Assembly (NCBI GenBank): GCA_964017185.1
Contig: OZ024876.1
Location: 18,889,755 to 18,953,754, forward strand
Length of the DNA stretch: 64,000 nucleotides
Direction of reading: 5' to 3'
Source of the DNA: Rugalucina vietnamica
Lineage: Eukaryota; Mollusca; Bivalvia; Lucinida; Lucinidae
The position numbers and the translations under genes were made by a program. The notes below the pieces were generated by a model that ran no database searches, was not told where the DNA came from, and saw only the letters and a program-made list of their open reading frames with translations. Below, piece by piece: positions 53,824 through 63,892 of this stretch (position 1 is its first letter; each line of letters begins with the position of its first letter).

Positions 53824-54069
53824 TGAGCCTGTGCGTGAGAAAACTATCAATTTGGGTTCTGACCCGGTCCGACACAAATCTGGCTGTACAGTCACAAAAG
53901 ATAGTTAGAGGCTGGTAATTTTAGGATTTTGAAAGTAGAGGAATTGTACTATCCGTGTATCGAAAACAAAGGCGCTGATCAGCTTCGCAGTTACTGCGAA
54001 CTTCAAGCTGATCTGCGCCTTTGTTTTTTTCACCTATGCAGGTTGCTGGTTTTCTCGCGCACAGTCTCA
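53824..54069. mobile_element. MITE family G2, complete copy
   Basis: Left end TGAGCCTGTGCGTGAG, right end TTCTCGCGCACAGTCTCA, flanked by AT on both sides (53822-53823, 54070-54071). Confidence 0.8.
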
Positions 54070-54185
54070 ATTTAGAAAAATAATCAGCTGACTTTGACAG
54101 GCGAAAACCAAAAGGAATGCTGTTTGGGATATTCACCAGAATATCTTCATTTCAAGGTAAGATAAACTTTGCCCGAGGAGCCAAT

Positions 54186-54365
54186 TGAGCAGCATCGTGA
54201 GAAAACCAACAATGTGGTTTCCGAACAGGTCCGATACAACCCGAGCTGTACAAGCACAGAATGTGCCTAGAGGCTGGAACGTTTGCTTTTCGAAAGTAGT
54301 GGAATTGTACTATCCTTGTAGCGAAAACAACGGTGCTGATCAGCGTCGCAGTTACTATAATACCC
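54186..54365. mobile_element. MITE family G2, right end lost
   Basis: Left end TGAGCAGCATCGTGAG, then 'ccaacaatgtggtttccg', 'ggtccgatacaacccgagc' and half of the inner stem. Confidence 0.65.
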
Positions 54366-54517
54366 AATAATACCGTGTTCTTAACGTATAAAATGAAAAT
54401 TATAAGATACTTTAACAGCAATGAAACGTTTTCGACGAAAGAGAATCGGTAGTGCCGGTCAATTACTCGAAATCAAACATGCAATCCCTTCGACTTGTTT
54501 CATTGGTTAAAGACATA

Positions 54518-54726
54518 TGAGCCGCCTCATGGGAAAACAAACACTTTGCATATGCGAAAACAAAGGTGCAGATCAGCGTCTTTGTTTTCGCTACACGTAT
54601 AGTACAATCCCTCTACTTCCTAAATACGATATTTCATGCTTCTAGCTGCCTTCTGTTACTGTACAGGCCGGTTTATGTAGGACCTGTTCGGAAACCACAT
54701 TGTTGGTTTTCTCACGAGGCGGCTCA
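54518..54726. mobile_element. MITE family G2, complete copy
   Basis: Ends TGAGCCGCCTCATGGG / TCTCACGAGGCGGCTCA, flanked by TA on both sides (54516-54517, 54727-54728). The inner palindrome is shortened to one arm. Confidence 0.85.
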
Positions 54727-54728
54727 TA

Positions 54729-56039
54729 TGTTCCTGTCTATTGAGGGTAGATAAGGGACAGGACACTAGAAAACCCAGTGGCCTGACAATGAATCAGAAT
54801 ACAGGTAAAGACGGAAACAGGAAAAATTAATAATAATTGCAGAGGGTGGTAGTTTTATTGCATATGTTATGCAGGGACCATCAAATCAATAAACAGTGGT
54901 ACTGAACTACATGTATTATCCTATAGGAGCCTCTTTATTACTCCCCGCAGAGATGAGATAATCATCTCATTATGACAGTCCTTTGATCTCCGAGCAAATT
55001 CGAATTAACATTGGTACAAATTTAGCTCCTTCAGAGGATTGTATACTGGTTCTGAGGGTGATCCAAGAAGTAATGCGAACTCATGTGAAATTTCTTTTAC
55101 CATTGCCTTTTTTCAAGATAGTTTACATCAGAATAACGATGCATTATCGATTTTTCCAGATCTGATTACTATTTTGACTGAATCACATAGCAACCCTCGT
55201 TGCCTAGCAACAAGAGAATGCAAGGTAAACGACCTTGGCCACGGTTAAAATGGATTTTATATGTGTAATGAAATGTCATAATGTAAAGCATAATTACGTT
55301 AATAATCGTTTTATTCCAAAGTACAATAATCCCTTTAATAAAGTTACTGTACATACCTTGATTAGTTGAACTTAGCACAAATTATTGAGGTTCGGCTATC
55401 TGTACCCCCTGGAATTTGAGTCAATTTTTGTCTCTCTAAATCTTTACATTTCCATAAACGCCCCTTCTACTTAACTAAAAAGATTAAATTCCATACAATA
55501 TTTATTTTTTGAATAGAAATTCTTCGTTGTGATAGGCTGTGGGCATAAATGTCGATATTTACATCCTTATCTGGGTCAAATATACGCATGAATTATGGGT
55601 ATTTGTCGTACTTGGTCGAAATTGTGGTATTTTTGTCAGATGCCGTTGCTAGGCAACAAAGAATAGTCCCTGCTGATCTTTGTATTTCGTTTTCTCTTTT
55701 ATTTCCAAACATAAGGCATATGTAACACAACGAATATGATGTGTGTGTATATAAATGTCAATTTGATAAATTGGAGCACAAAATCTTTCACTTTACCCCA
55801 AACAAAAATGACATTTTCAGTCAATTTCGCGTCCATGTCGACTTCGGGTCGACAAATCAAATAATCCTGATATCTTAACTCGTCATCTGAACTTCATGAT
55901 ATTACACCTAATTACTGCACATATATGCACACGTGTAAACATGCCAAATTATTTAAATGTATCTGCATTGGTTACTTAAATATAGTTGTGTTCGCATTAC
56001 TTCTTGGATCACGCACGTATATGGGGACAACATCGTTTC
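54729..56039. other. Upstream region of CRP4
   Basis: No gene recognised. Two X-box-like palindromes lie here: GTTGCCTAGCAAC at 55199-55211 and GTTGCTAGGCAAC at 55645-55657, which fit the RFX half-site pair. The CRP4 first exon may lie in this stretch. Confidence 0.35.
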
Positions 56040-56048
56040 TACTTTCAG
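56039..56048 (+). other. 3' splice acceptor at CRP4 start
   Basis: 'ctactttcag' is followed by one A and then the ATG of CRP4. Confidence 0.55.
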
Positions 56049-56049
56049 A

Positions 56050-56436
56050 ATGACACGAGTGTTACCCACACTAGCACTTCTTGCTTTAGTAGGAACCACA
56101 CTTACAACAGCTATGAAGGCACAAGAATGTTTATATCACTGCACATTGTTAAACGATGAACCAGGTGAAACAGAAGAATGCATATCGTGTGTTGCGGACC
56201 TTCGCGTAAACATTGACACCTGCTGGAAAGCATGCGGATGGGCCAAGACAAACAATCAACTATCACAATATTGCGGTAGATGTTTCAATAAATCGCCTGC
56301 CGTCATGAACACAATGTGTCTGATGGCATGTAAAAGCAAAAATACAATACAGCCATATGACAGTCGCGTATGCCAGGTTTGCTTCGCCTATCTGTCACCA
56401 GATAAACTAGTATTCCAGGACAGCCCGTTGCCATAG
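56050..56436 (+). CDS. CRP4, divergent secreted cysteine-rich paralogue
   Basis: Encodes 128 residues from the ATG one base after the acceptor; the frame extends upstream to 55957 but that part would be intronic. The signal peptide is MTRVLPTLALLALVGTTLTTA. Cysteine pairs CLYHC, CISC, CWKAC, CGRC, CLMAC, CQVC use spacers 12, 10, 12, 11, 13, the same plan as CRP1-3. Outside the cysteines little is shared: the PPITYHM and SFxLS blocks are replaced by LRVNIDT and NNQLSQY. It is therefore an old paralogue, and the one that best shows which features are structural. The C-terminus (LSPDKLVFQDSPLP) is longer. Function unknown. Confidence 0.85.
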   Translation: MTRVLPTLALLALVGTTLTTAMKAQECLYHCTLLNDEPGETEECISCVADLRVNIDTCWKACGWAKTNNQLSQYCGRCFNKSPAVMNTMCLMACKSKNTIQPYDSRVCQVCFAYLSPDKLVFQDSPLP

Positions 56437-56599
56437 GAACACATAAATCTTGTGGATATTTGATAGTTGTTTGAAAAATAGACTACCTCGGTCTAAACTG
56501 AGAAACACGAATATGTTACTTTTTATACACGTACATGTATCATTCTTATCTTATGCTGAAATTTTCAGTGGTTGTACTAGCTGGGCAGATTAGTGAAAA

Positions 56600-56926
56600 G
56601 ATTGTGCATTTAATGATGCAAGCATGAAACTTGGCACAAACCTTGGTCAGGCCATGAGATAAAATAAAAACCCGTTAGCCACTCAAAAAATCAAGATGGC
56701 CGTCATTTTTCAAAATGGCTGCCATAAATAGAAAAAATAAGGGGTTTTACTCTAATACCTGTCAAACTTGACCTATTCCTATTATGACCATACTTGTATC
56801 CTGTTATATGAGCTAAGGCATATAGAAACAATTTCTTATCATATTTTGTGCATTAAAAATCAGAATGGCCACCATTTTTCAAAATGGCCACCGCTTCTGG
56901 AAAAAATATGATTTTTGCTCTAAAAA
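56600..56926. repeat. 'AAGATGGCCGCC' satellite, part 1
   Basis: Repeated words 'aaaatggctgcc', 'caagatggccgtc', 'cctgtcaaacttgacc', 'tatgagctaaggcat'. The unit is about 135-150 bp. The array is interrupted by the Penelope-like copy at 56927. Confidence 0.65.
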
Positions 56927-57745
56927 GGTACAAGTAGGCAAAGATCAGGAAAAGGCGCAATCAGAAAAAGATTCCCACTCCAAAAACCGAGGTGGGAAAA
57001 AACCAAACTAACAATCAGGTACTTATACCATGAAACATATCGTAAGCCGAATGAGCAGCTATTTTCCCAATAGGTGGCCACTCAGTTACCTTAACTTAAC
57101 TAAAAATATGAAAACATACATAAGGCGCCAACAGCACAAAAAAAATTTATACACCAAGACATAAAACAAAAAGAACCACCACAGAAGTATCGACTTGGAA
57201 CGATCAGTAACACAAAGTTACTGGCGGGCTTAAACCGGTTTTACATGGCCATAACCTCACCCTCAGCTTCTGCAGTGGTTCATAACATTTAATTAGTTAT
57301 TTGGTCCTCGTGGTGAACCTCTAACTAGTCAATGAATCATCAAGAACAAACAAATAAATCATGATAAACATCCTGATGAATCAAAAACCAGGACTCACAG
57401 ACTGAGTAAGCTGCCCGACGATGGAGATCCCTGGGCGCCGAATAACCTACTAACTCCGGAGCAAAAGAAAAACACCAGTTGAACCCCGGTGGGCCAAGCA
57501 ACAGACAAGCAGCTCCGGCCCCAACCAACTAAAATGAATAGCTTTATGTCGGGGCCATCATAGAGTCTGACGCCCGACCCACCGGCGTGCAATTAAAGAA
57601 GGCAGCATAGTTATCAACCATGATTGGGTTAAAAACTAAGCATGCAGACTGTCGCATAACATTTAAGTTATACCCCTATACGTCTGTAACGTGTTATGAT
57701 TTTTCTGAACTGAAAAGAAAAATCATTAATTCCTTTAAGTTTAAA
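56927..57745 (-). mobile_element. Penelope-like element, 5'-truncated
   Basis: The full 3' tail plus the last ~30 codons of the coding region (RYRRI..YNLNVMRQSACLVF... GRASDSMMAPT). It lies inside the satellite: 'gctctaaaa' before and 'aaaacctgtcaaacttgg' after correspond to the continuous 'ctctaaaacctgtcatac' in other monomers. Confidence 0.75.
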
Positions 57746-58335
57746 ACCTGTCAAACTTGGCCTACTTTGACCATTTATGTATCAAAATGTATGAACTAAG
57801 ATGCATGGAAGCTAAATCTTATCATATTTTGTACATTTACAAATCAAGATGGCCACCATTTTTCAAGATGGCCGCCAAATATGGAAAAAATGAAGGTTTG
57901 TACTCTAAAACCTGTCATACTCTGCCTATTTGCACCGTTTATTTATAACAATGTATGAACTAAGGCACATGAAAATTAAATTTGATCATATTTTGTTCAT
58001 TTATAAATCAAGATGGCCACAGTTTTTCAAGATGGCCACCGTAGTTGGAAAAATGAAGGTTTTTACTTTTAAACCTGTCATACTTGGCCTAATTTGACCG
58101 TTTTTGTATCAAATTGTTTGTTTGAAATTACAAAACAAAAAACTAAATCTTACATGTTGTGCAAAACATCTAGATAGCTGTCACGTTTGAGGATGGTCAC
58201 CATGCATGATCATGTAAGATAACACCTGTCATAGTTGCTTTCTTTAACACCTGTCATACTTGGACTATCTTGGCTGTTTTAAGACATGGAAACTAAATCT
58301 AATAATATTTTGTAGTTAAAATAACTCATTGCATT
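57746..58335. repeat. 'AAGATGGCCGCC' satellite, part 2
   Basis: At least three monomers: 'caagatggccaccatttttc', 'aagatggccgccaaatatgg', 'gtttgtactctaaaacctg', 'aactaaggcacatg'. It becomes irregular after 58130. Confidence 0.65.
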
Positions 58336-58384
58336 TTCAGACCAAAATTAGACAAATTTATCAGATGCATACTCATTTGGCATG

Positions 58385-60030
58385 TCAATTATAGATTCTA
58401 CACAATATTCCATCGACCACAATTTGGTAATCATCCTTCATAGTTACAGCTGAAAATTCAGCACATGGCAGGCTAAACCGATAACATTTGCATCTATCAT
58501 TGCAGGAAGTCGTACAGCCACATTTATTCAGCTGCTGGCAGCTCTCAGCAATGGGTGGAAGTGAAGCCCAAATAATTGCCCATGAATTGTCTTGTTGCTT
58601 CAATCCCATCCATTCAGATGGAATTAGTACTTGGTATGCAGCACGCTTTGTGTGGTACTCCAATGCAGCACTTGTTATTGTGGGTATTGCATCATATGCC
58701 CTCCGCTTGCGGGCAAACAAATCAAACCCGACACTGTCAATATCAGTAGCTGTGCTAGATTTGTCATACATGAAGATGACAAACCTCTCCAGAACCTTAT
58801 TTACTTCGTCCCCATTTACTGGTGGATATGTAATGCGGTTGGCAAATACCACTGTAGCTTCAGGATAAGCATTCCACATTTGCCATGCTGTACTTAAACT
58901 ATTCCACGGAAAGCCGACACAACATCACATCCAGTACAGGCGAGGAAGAAAGTGATTCCTTTCGCTTTGTCAGGGTCAATATTGTTTCTACTGTCATGTA
59001 TTGGTATCCATCGGAGGTTTGCTCCTTTCAAGACCAATATCCGCAAGAAAAGCTTCGACAGTTGGAATAACATCTTTGTTGGCATATTCCTCAAACGTTT
59101 TGGAGGCACGATCTTACAATGCGTTTATGAAAGCTGATCCATCAACTATAATAGCAGAAGCTTCTGCCCTAGCATCTAGAACTGCAATTTTGGCCTCTAA
59201 AATTGAAGCAAAAAGGTACAAGTAGGCAAAGATCAGGAAAAGGCGCAATCAGAAAAAGATTCCCACTCAAAAAACCGAGGTGGGAAAAAACCAAACTAAC
59301 AATCAGGTACTTATACCATGAAACATATCGTAAGCCGAATGAGCAGCTATTTTCCCAATCGGTTGCCACTCAGTTACCTTTACTTATCTAAAAAAAGTAT
59401 GAAAACATACATAAGGCGCCAACAGCACAATTTTTTTTAAAGCAGCGACTTTTGCCCGCTATGAAGTTTACCACCATCACTCAGTGCGGCTAGAAAAGAC
59501 TGATTCTCGTGGTGAAAGAATTTTAGGAGGTCACACTCTCTGGACTGGGATGAAATTAACAACCTCGAGAAGAGGTGGCAGTCATTATTTAAAGCATTTT
59601 GCTTAAAATCAGCAGGAGCTGGTTCTGGCTTTTGTTGAAAGAAGTCAAGTTTATTCTTCTTGATGGGATCATAGAATGAACCTTCATCACCCGGACGGGC
59701 TATTTTCTTTGTGTCCAGAGTGAGCAAGTCAGCAGATTCTTCTAAAAATGATTTTATATTTCTTTCATTACAGTATAAAGTTTACCACTGCCGTTGTGCA
59801 AGAGCTGTCTGTTCATGATGTCTGGTATTTTCATTTGTGTATATGCTAAAAGCTCTGAAAATACTAGTGGGTATATTTTGTTTTTTTGTGACTCCTCTTG
59901 GTCTCCCTGTTCAATTGCTGCAAGATGAGCTCCTTCCCTTTTGTACAGAGACGTCAAACAAGACCTATGATACTTTAGCTCTTGTGTCACCATATCACCA
60001 TTAGACAATCAAGCTAAGTGTTTGCTGTCA
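58385..60030 (-). pseudogene. Broken member of a multicopy 'TGCD' gene family
   Basis: Minus-strand pieces in order: GDMVTQELKYHRSCLTSLYK (59.9 kb); DCHLFSRLLISSQSRECDLL with FHHENQSFLAALSD (59.5-59.7 kb); WIPIHDSRNNIDPDKAKGIT, FFLACTGCDVVSAFRG (58.9-59.1 kb); then MWNAYPEATVVF, RFVIFMYDKSS, YHTKRAAYQVLIPSEW, and a cysteine-rich end LNKCGCTTSCNDRCKCYRFSLPC. I know similar proteins as a large, uncharacterised, repeated family in molluscs and cnidarians; a link to mobile DNA is likely but unproven. It is split by an inserted Penelope-like tail and a few frame breaks, so it is dead. The final Cys block looks like a small zinc-binding region. Confidence 0.6.
59212..59436 (-). mobile_element. Penelope-like tail inside the 'TGCD' gene
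   Basis: 'ggtacaagtaggcaaagatc' to 'aaggcgccaacagcacaa', the terminal 220 bp of the element only. It interrupts the coding sequence of the broken gene. Confidence 0.75.
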
Positions 60031-60599
60031 TTCAGATTACGGGCACATTTGTCAAGCTCCATGGTCATAGCTTGTCTAAGTTCAGACTTTGGTTCTACTT
60101 CTTCCCATAAACACACAGCTCAAGACTTGCTCTTCGGATCTATCTAGCAGGTATACATAACAAGTTCTTGCTATGTATACATTGCAAGCTAAATGTACAT
60201 AACTTTCTATATGTACAGGGCTCACTAGATAGCATTTTGGACACTAAATAGTCATCCAGTTTTACCTTACCAGAAGCTTGTTTAGCTGACACAGGACCCC
60301 ATGCTGAGTTTCACAGCAGTGAAGTCACCAGTGTACCCTGGTTGTGTCATGAACTCATTGTTATATACAAACATTTATGAAAAAGAAAAGAATACAAGGT
60401 TAAATGGATTTGAAGAAAGCGACAAAAGTAATACCACTACCTCAAGAATAGGATCATAATCTATACTTGAAGCTGTAAACCCAAGCGCTTGCAAAGTATA
60501 TTACGGAACTAGCGTGTTTTTATGTTTTTTTTCTTAACGAGCAAGATAGAATTGTCCTTTCATCTGATCCACACCAACAAAAGTCAGGAGAATACATGA
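60031..60599. other. Intergenic, nothing recognised
   Basis: Contains a small inverted pair around 60150-60215 ('ctagcaggtatacataacaa', 'gctatgtatacattgc'). No gene seen; it may be a 5' part of the 'TGCD' gene. Confidence 0.35.
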
Positions 60600-61215
60600 C
60601 TTTCGATCTGCAAATTTAAACTAAGGGCAAATGTCATTTTTCATAGTATAATAGCCACCATTTTGAAATTGGCAGCCATATTGATCCATATTATCATTAT
60701 TTGATATATTTCTATGTCAATTTAAGTTCCATAAAGCAATTGCAATGCTTGTGCCTATTCATTTTGCATAACAAAATAAGTGTGGAGTTGTAGGGGTGGG
60801 ATTTCAATTATGATTCGGCGGCCCTCTTGAAAAAATGGCCGCCATCTTGAAATTTCAGGTGGCTAATGGGCTTTCATTCTTTGTCCTTTCATTTGATCTA
60901 CTCCAACTACAGTCAGAAGAATAAATGAGTTTTGATCTGGAAATTTGAGCTAAGGGCAAAAATGTCATTGTTTTTCGTAATATAATGGCCGCCATTTTTA
61001 AAATGGCGGCCATATTATCACTTTTTGATATATTTCTATGTCAATTTAAGTTTCATAAAGCTATTGCAATACTTTTGCCTATTTATGTTGCATAACCATT
61101 GATCTGAAATATGTGAAGAGTTGTAAGGGTGAGATTTCATTTATGATTTGGCGGCCATCTTGAAAAATGGCCGCCATCTTGAAATTTCAGGTGGCTAACG
61201 GGCTTTTTTGTAAGA
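60600..61215. repeat. 'AAAATGGCCGCC' satellite, part 3
   Basis: Two long units (about 300 bp) share 'gatctgcaaatttgagctaagggcaaa'-type words, 'tataatggccgccattttt', 'gatatatttctatgtcaatt' and 'cttgaaatttcaggtggcta'. Related to, but distinct from, parts 1 and 2. Confidence 0.6.
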
Positions 61216-61370
61216 GATGCCCAACATGAGTATTTCTGCCAAGTTTCATGCTTGCATCACTAAATGCACAATTGTTATGAAAAATTGGATTAATCTGCCC
61301 AGCTATACAGAAAAATGCAGTGTATCTTACATGTACTATTGAAAAATAACATGAGAAAAAAGCATACATA

Positions 61371-62242
61371 TCAGGATTACATGTCCGTGGCATGTATACC
61401 CCCTTGAACCCCACTTTTATATAGCAAAACAGGGGTATGCAGGGGTATGCCTATTTTTCTTATTTTTGTTCGAAAACGTATATTTTGGGTACTCGTTAGA
61501 ACGAGGCGGTTCTAACGTGTACCCACAATGTATGTTTTGAGTGACAATATTAAAAATATCAAAATGTTTCAATGAAATTTTCAAATGGGCCACAACGTGA
61601 GAAAATGTACCTTCGGACAATTTTTTGAGTATTAGAAAAACAAAGTTACTTTGAATGTATGATGTTTCTAGGGTCTGTTAGTCTTTATTTGACCAGATTA
61701 TTTCAGTTATTTTGTGAGTTATGACCAATTTACTATATGAACCATACAGACGTCATTGTCCAGAAAAATGACGTCAAAGTTGCTTAATGCATTTATGCAT
61801 GTTAGTAGAGCTTACAAAACTGGATGCATTTGCTTAAAACTGTTTAAGCACTGGTCAGAACCTAATGTTAAGATAGACGCATACCATCCTTATAGGCAAT
61901 CTGACGAAATTATTACGTCTATTTTTATGATGATGCGGTTGCTATGGTTACCGTTTAACGATAGATATAGGAAAATTATGTGTACTATGGGCTAAACCAG
62001 GGGCAGATAACTCCAAATATTGAAAATAAATATGTTTTAAAACTCATTCATTTGGTAGCCCAGTGTTCAAAGATTACAAATACAATGTTATTTCTAAAAC
62101 GTATATTACATCATTTTCCCGCTTTTTGCTGCTTTCTACTAGAAATGTCAGAATGTCCGAAGGTACATTTTGTCGCGTTGAGGTTCATAATGTTTGCTTC
62201 TGACAAAATCTCTATATACTTCATGGGCATGTTTTCGTAATG
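61371..62242. mobile_element. MITE-P split by element D
   Basis: Left part 61371-61584 (ATCAGGATTACATGTCC to AATGAAATTTTCAA) and right part 62189-62242 (to GGGCATGTTTTCGTAATG) together make one family-length copy; the 604 bp between them are element D. Confidence 0.7.
61585..62188. mobile_element. Element D, copy 2, complete
   Basis: Inverted ends: ATGGGCCACAACGTGAG with AAAATGTACCTTCGGACA at the left; TGTCCGAAGGTACATTTT with GTCGCGTTGAGGTTCAT at the right, about 30 of 35 positions matching. AA occurs on both sides. It carries a perfect CRE-like TGACGTCA. No transposase frame. The copy at 50498 lacks the left end. Confidence 0.7.
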
Positions 62243-62643
62243 ACATAACTAAGCTGTGATATATTTGAAAATAAGAACTAATTTAAAAGATTGCGCGGGG
62301 CGAAGATCATTCAACGAAAAATGCCCATGCAATATATAGAGATTTTTAAAGTTGTAAAAAAAAAATGAAAATTTTCAGTATAAAATATTTTCTTATTTTT
62401 GCTCAAAACATAGGTTGTGGGTACACGTTAGAACCGCCTCAACGAGGCGGTTTTAACGAGTACCAACAATCTAATGCTCCAAAACAAAGATTGTGGGTAC
62501 ACGTTAGAACCGCCTCGCCGAGTCGGTTCTAACGAGTACCCACAATCTATGTTTTGGAGCAAAAATAAGAACAAGAAACATCTTTAAAAAAAAAGATAAT
62601 TGTCGAAGATTAATATCTTTTCTGCAATAGGGTACATGATGCA

Positions 62644-62645
62644 GG

Positions 62646-62702
<57 letters not shown>

Positions 62703-62703
62703 G
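62644..62703. repeat. (ACAG)n microsatellite
   Basis: About fifteen GACA/ACAG units without interruption. The overlapping frame (DRQT repeats) is not a credible protein. Confidence 0.95.
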
Positions 62704-63104
62704 CATGACTCTTGCAGAACCAACTCCAGACATGACTGAGAGGAAATGCTTTTCAAATGTCCTTAAGAGTCGCTTGACCGAAACGACTCGTTCTGTTGAG
62801 CAGAGCCTTTGATCCGAACACGCCTATATTTAATGGAGAAAATCCGAACGCATCTTATCTACGATGGCTTGCATGGATCATAAAATTTCAAGATCCACAG
62901 ATTTTAGATTTTAATTTTTCTTTGCAAAAGCTTTCGTCACACAAAAAGCGATTAAAATGAATACCAAGAAGGACCAATGATGGCTTGTATAGTAAAACAC
63001 ATCATCTAAGAGTACTTTTTGAAGAGATGCAGTTTGTTGCCTTTTTCATCTTCCATATGGGAGAAACCCGGATGCAGGTCAAAAATGATCTGAGATGTCT
63101 TCGA
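62704..63104. other. Insert in MITE-P, no gene seen
   Basis: No recognised coding region or repeat. Confidence 0.3.
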
Positions 63105-63203
63105 CAAAAAATAGGTTTACCCCTGCATACCGGCCCAGTTTTGCTATATAAAAGTGGGGTTTGAGGGGGTACACAATTCACGGACATGTTTTCCTGATTG
63201 ATT

Positions 63204-63569
63204 AGCAACATACTCACTTCTCTAACATTATGAAAACACGTCCATGTGATATACATATGGGCCAAGATCTGATAAAAGGGGGTCTTATGGCAGAAAAATC
63301 AAAATTAAGATATTAATTACATATGAAAGACCAAGTTTCTCGGAGTATTTTCTGAAAATTTGGAGAGTTTATCTTTACAAATAGCAAAGATATGAACGTT
63401 GAAATGTGTGCAGTTGATGCAATCTAAACATAACGTCATAAAACAGTTGATGACGTTTGGACGTTGATGACGTTAACGTTATCATATCACTGTAATTAAA
63501 AGAAGGTAAGACTAAAATTCTAGAAATTCTATGTGTTTCTTGACGTTTAACACCTATACTACTGCACAG
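63204..63569. other. Intergenic, nothing recognised
   Basis: AT-rich. The repeated 'gatgacgttt/gacgttgatgacgttaacg' near 63430-63480 forms a short GACGTT-rich patch. No gene seen. Confidence 0.35.
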
Positions 63570-63717
63570 ACTTTGCAACAGGCACGAATTCACAAACTGT
63601 TTGATGAAACATGCAATACAAAGGGCGCACTTGGTTTTTACAATGAGGGCAGCACTTATGGCGCAATGGTTGCCATGGCACCATACATGATTCAAATGAC
63701 GTTTGACCATAAGAAAA
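63570..63717 (+). other. Candidate internal exon, unknown protein
   Basis: An acceptor (ctatactactgcacag) precedes 148 bp read as TLQQARIHKLFDETCNTKGA, LGFYNEGSTYGAMVAMAPYM, IQMTFDHKK, then a near-ideal donor AAAA|GTATGT. The frame has no stop and composition is protein-like. The rest of the gene would lie upstream across repeats and beyond the window. Not recognised. Confidence 0.4.
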
Positions 63718-63798
63718 GTATGTGTCTTTGATTGTGTTACAATATTAAAGCTGTATGAAATAAATATCAGAGCATGCCAAATATTTCAAATTAGATGT

Positions 63799-63830
<32 letters not shown>
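63799..63830. repeat. Poly-T run
   Basis: About 32 consecutive T, likely the tail of a minus-strand retroposed sequence or simple slippage. Confidence 0.9.
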
Positions 63831-63838
<8 letters not shown>

Positions 63839-63892
63839 AATAGCATAAAATGTACTTGAATGCCCGAAGACACCTTTTACCAGATCCGCGCT

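Larger units (their letters stand above)
62308..63200. mobile_element. MITE-P with duplicated palindrome and a 530-bp insert
   Basis: The left part (62308-62575) has two successive central palindromes (GAACCGCCTCAACGAGGCGG and GAACCGCCTCGCCGAGTCGG). The right part resumes at 63105 with 'aaaaaataggtttacccctg' and ends 'ACGGACATGTTTTCCTGATTG'. The insert contains (ACAG)n. Confidence 0.6.

Noticed and set aside
58488-58897. Plus-strand frames of 126 and 88 codons
   Set aside because: They are antisense to the recognisable 'TGCD' gene fragment.
62640-62710. CRISPR-like array
   Set aside because: The unit is a 4-bp microsatellite with no spacers.
62600-62812. Frame with DRQT repeats
   Set aside because: It is the ACAG microsatellite read through.
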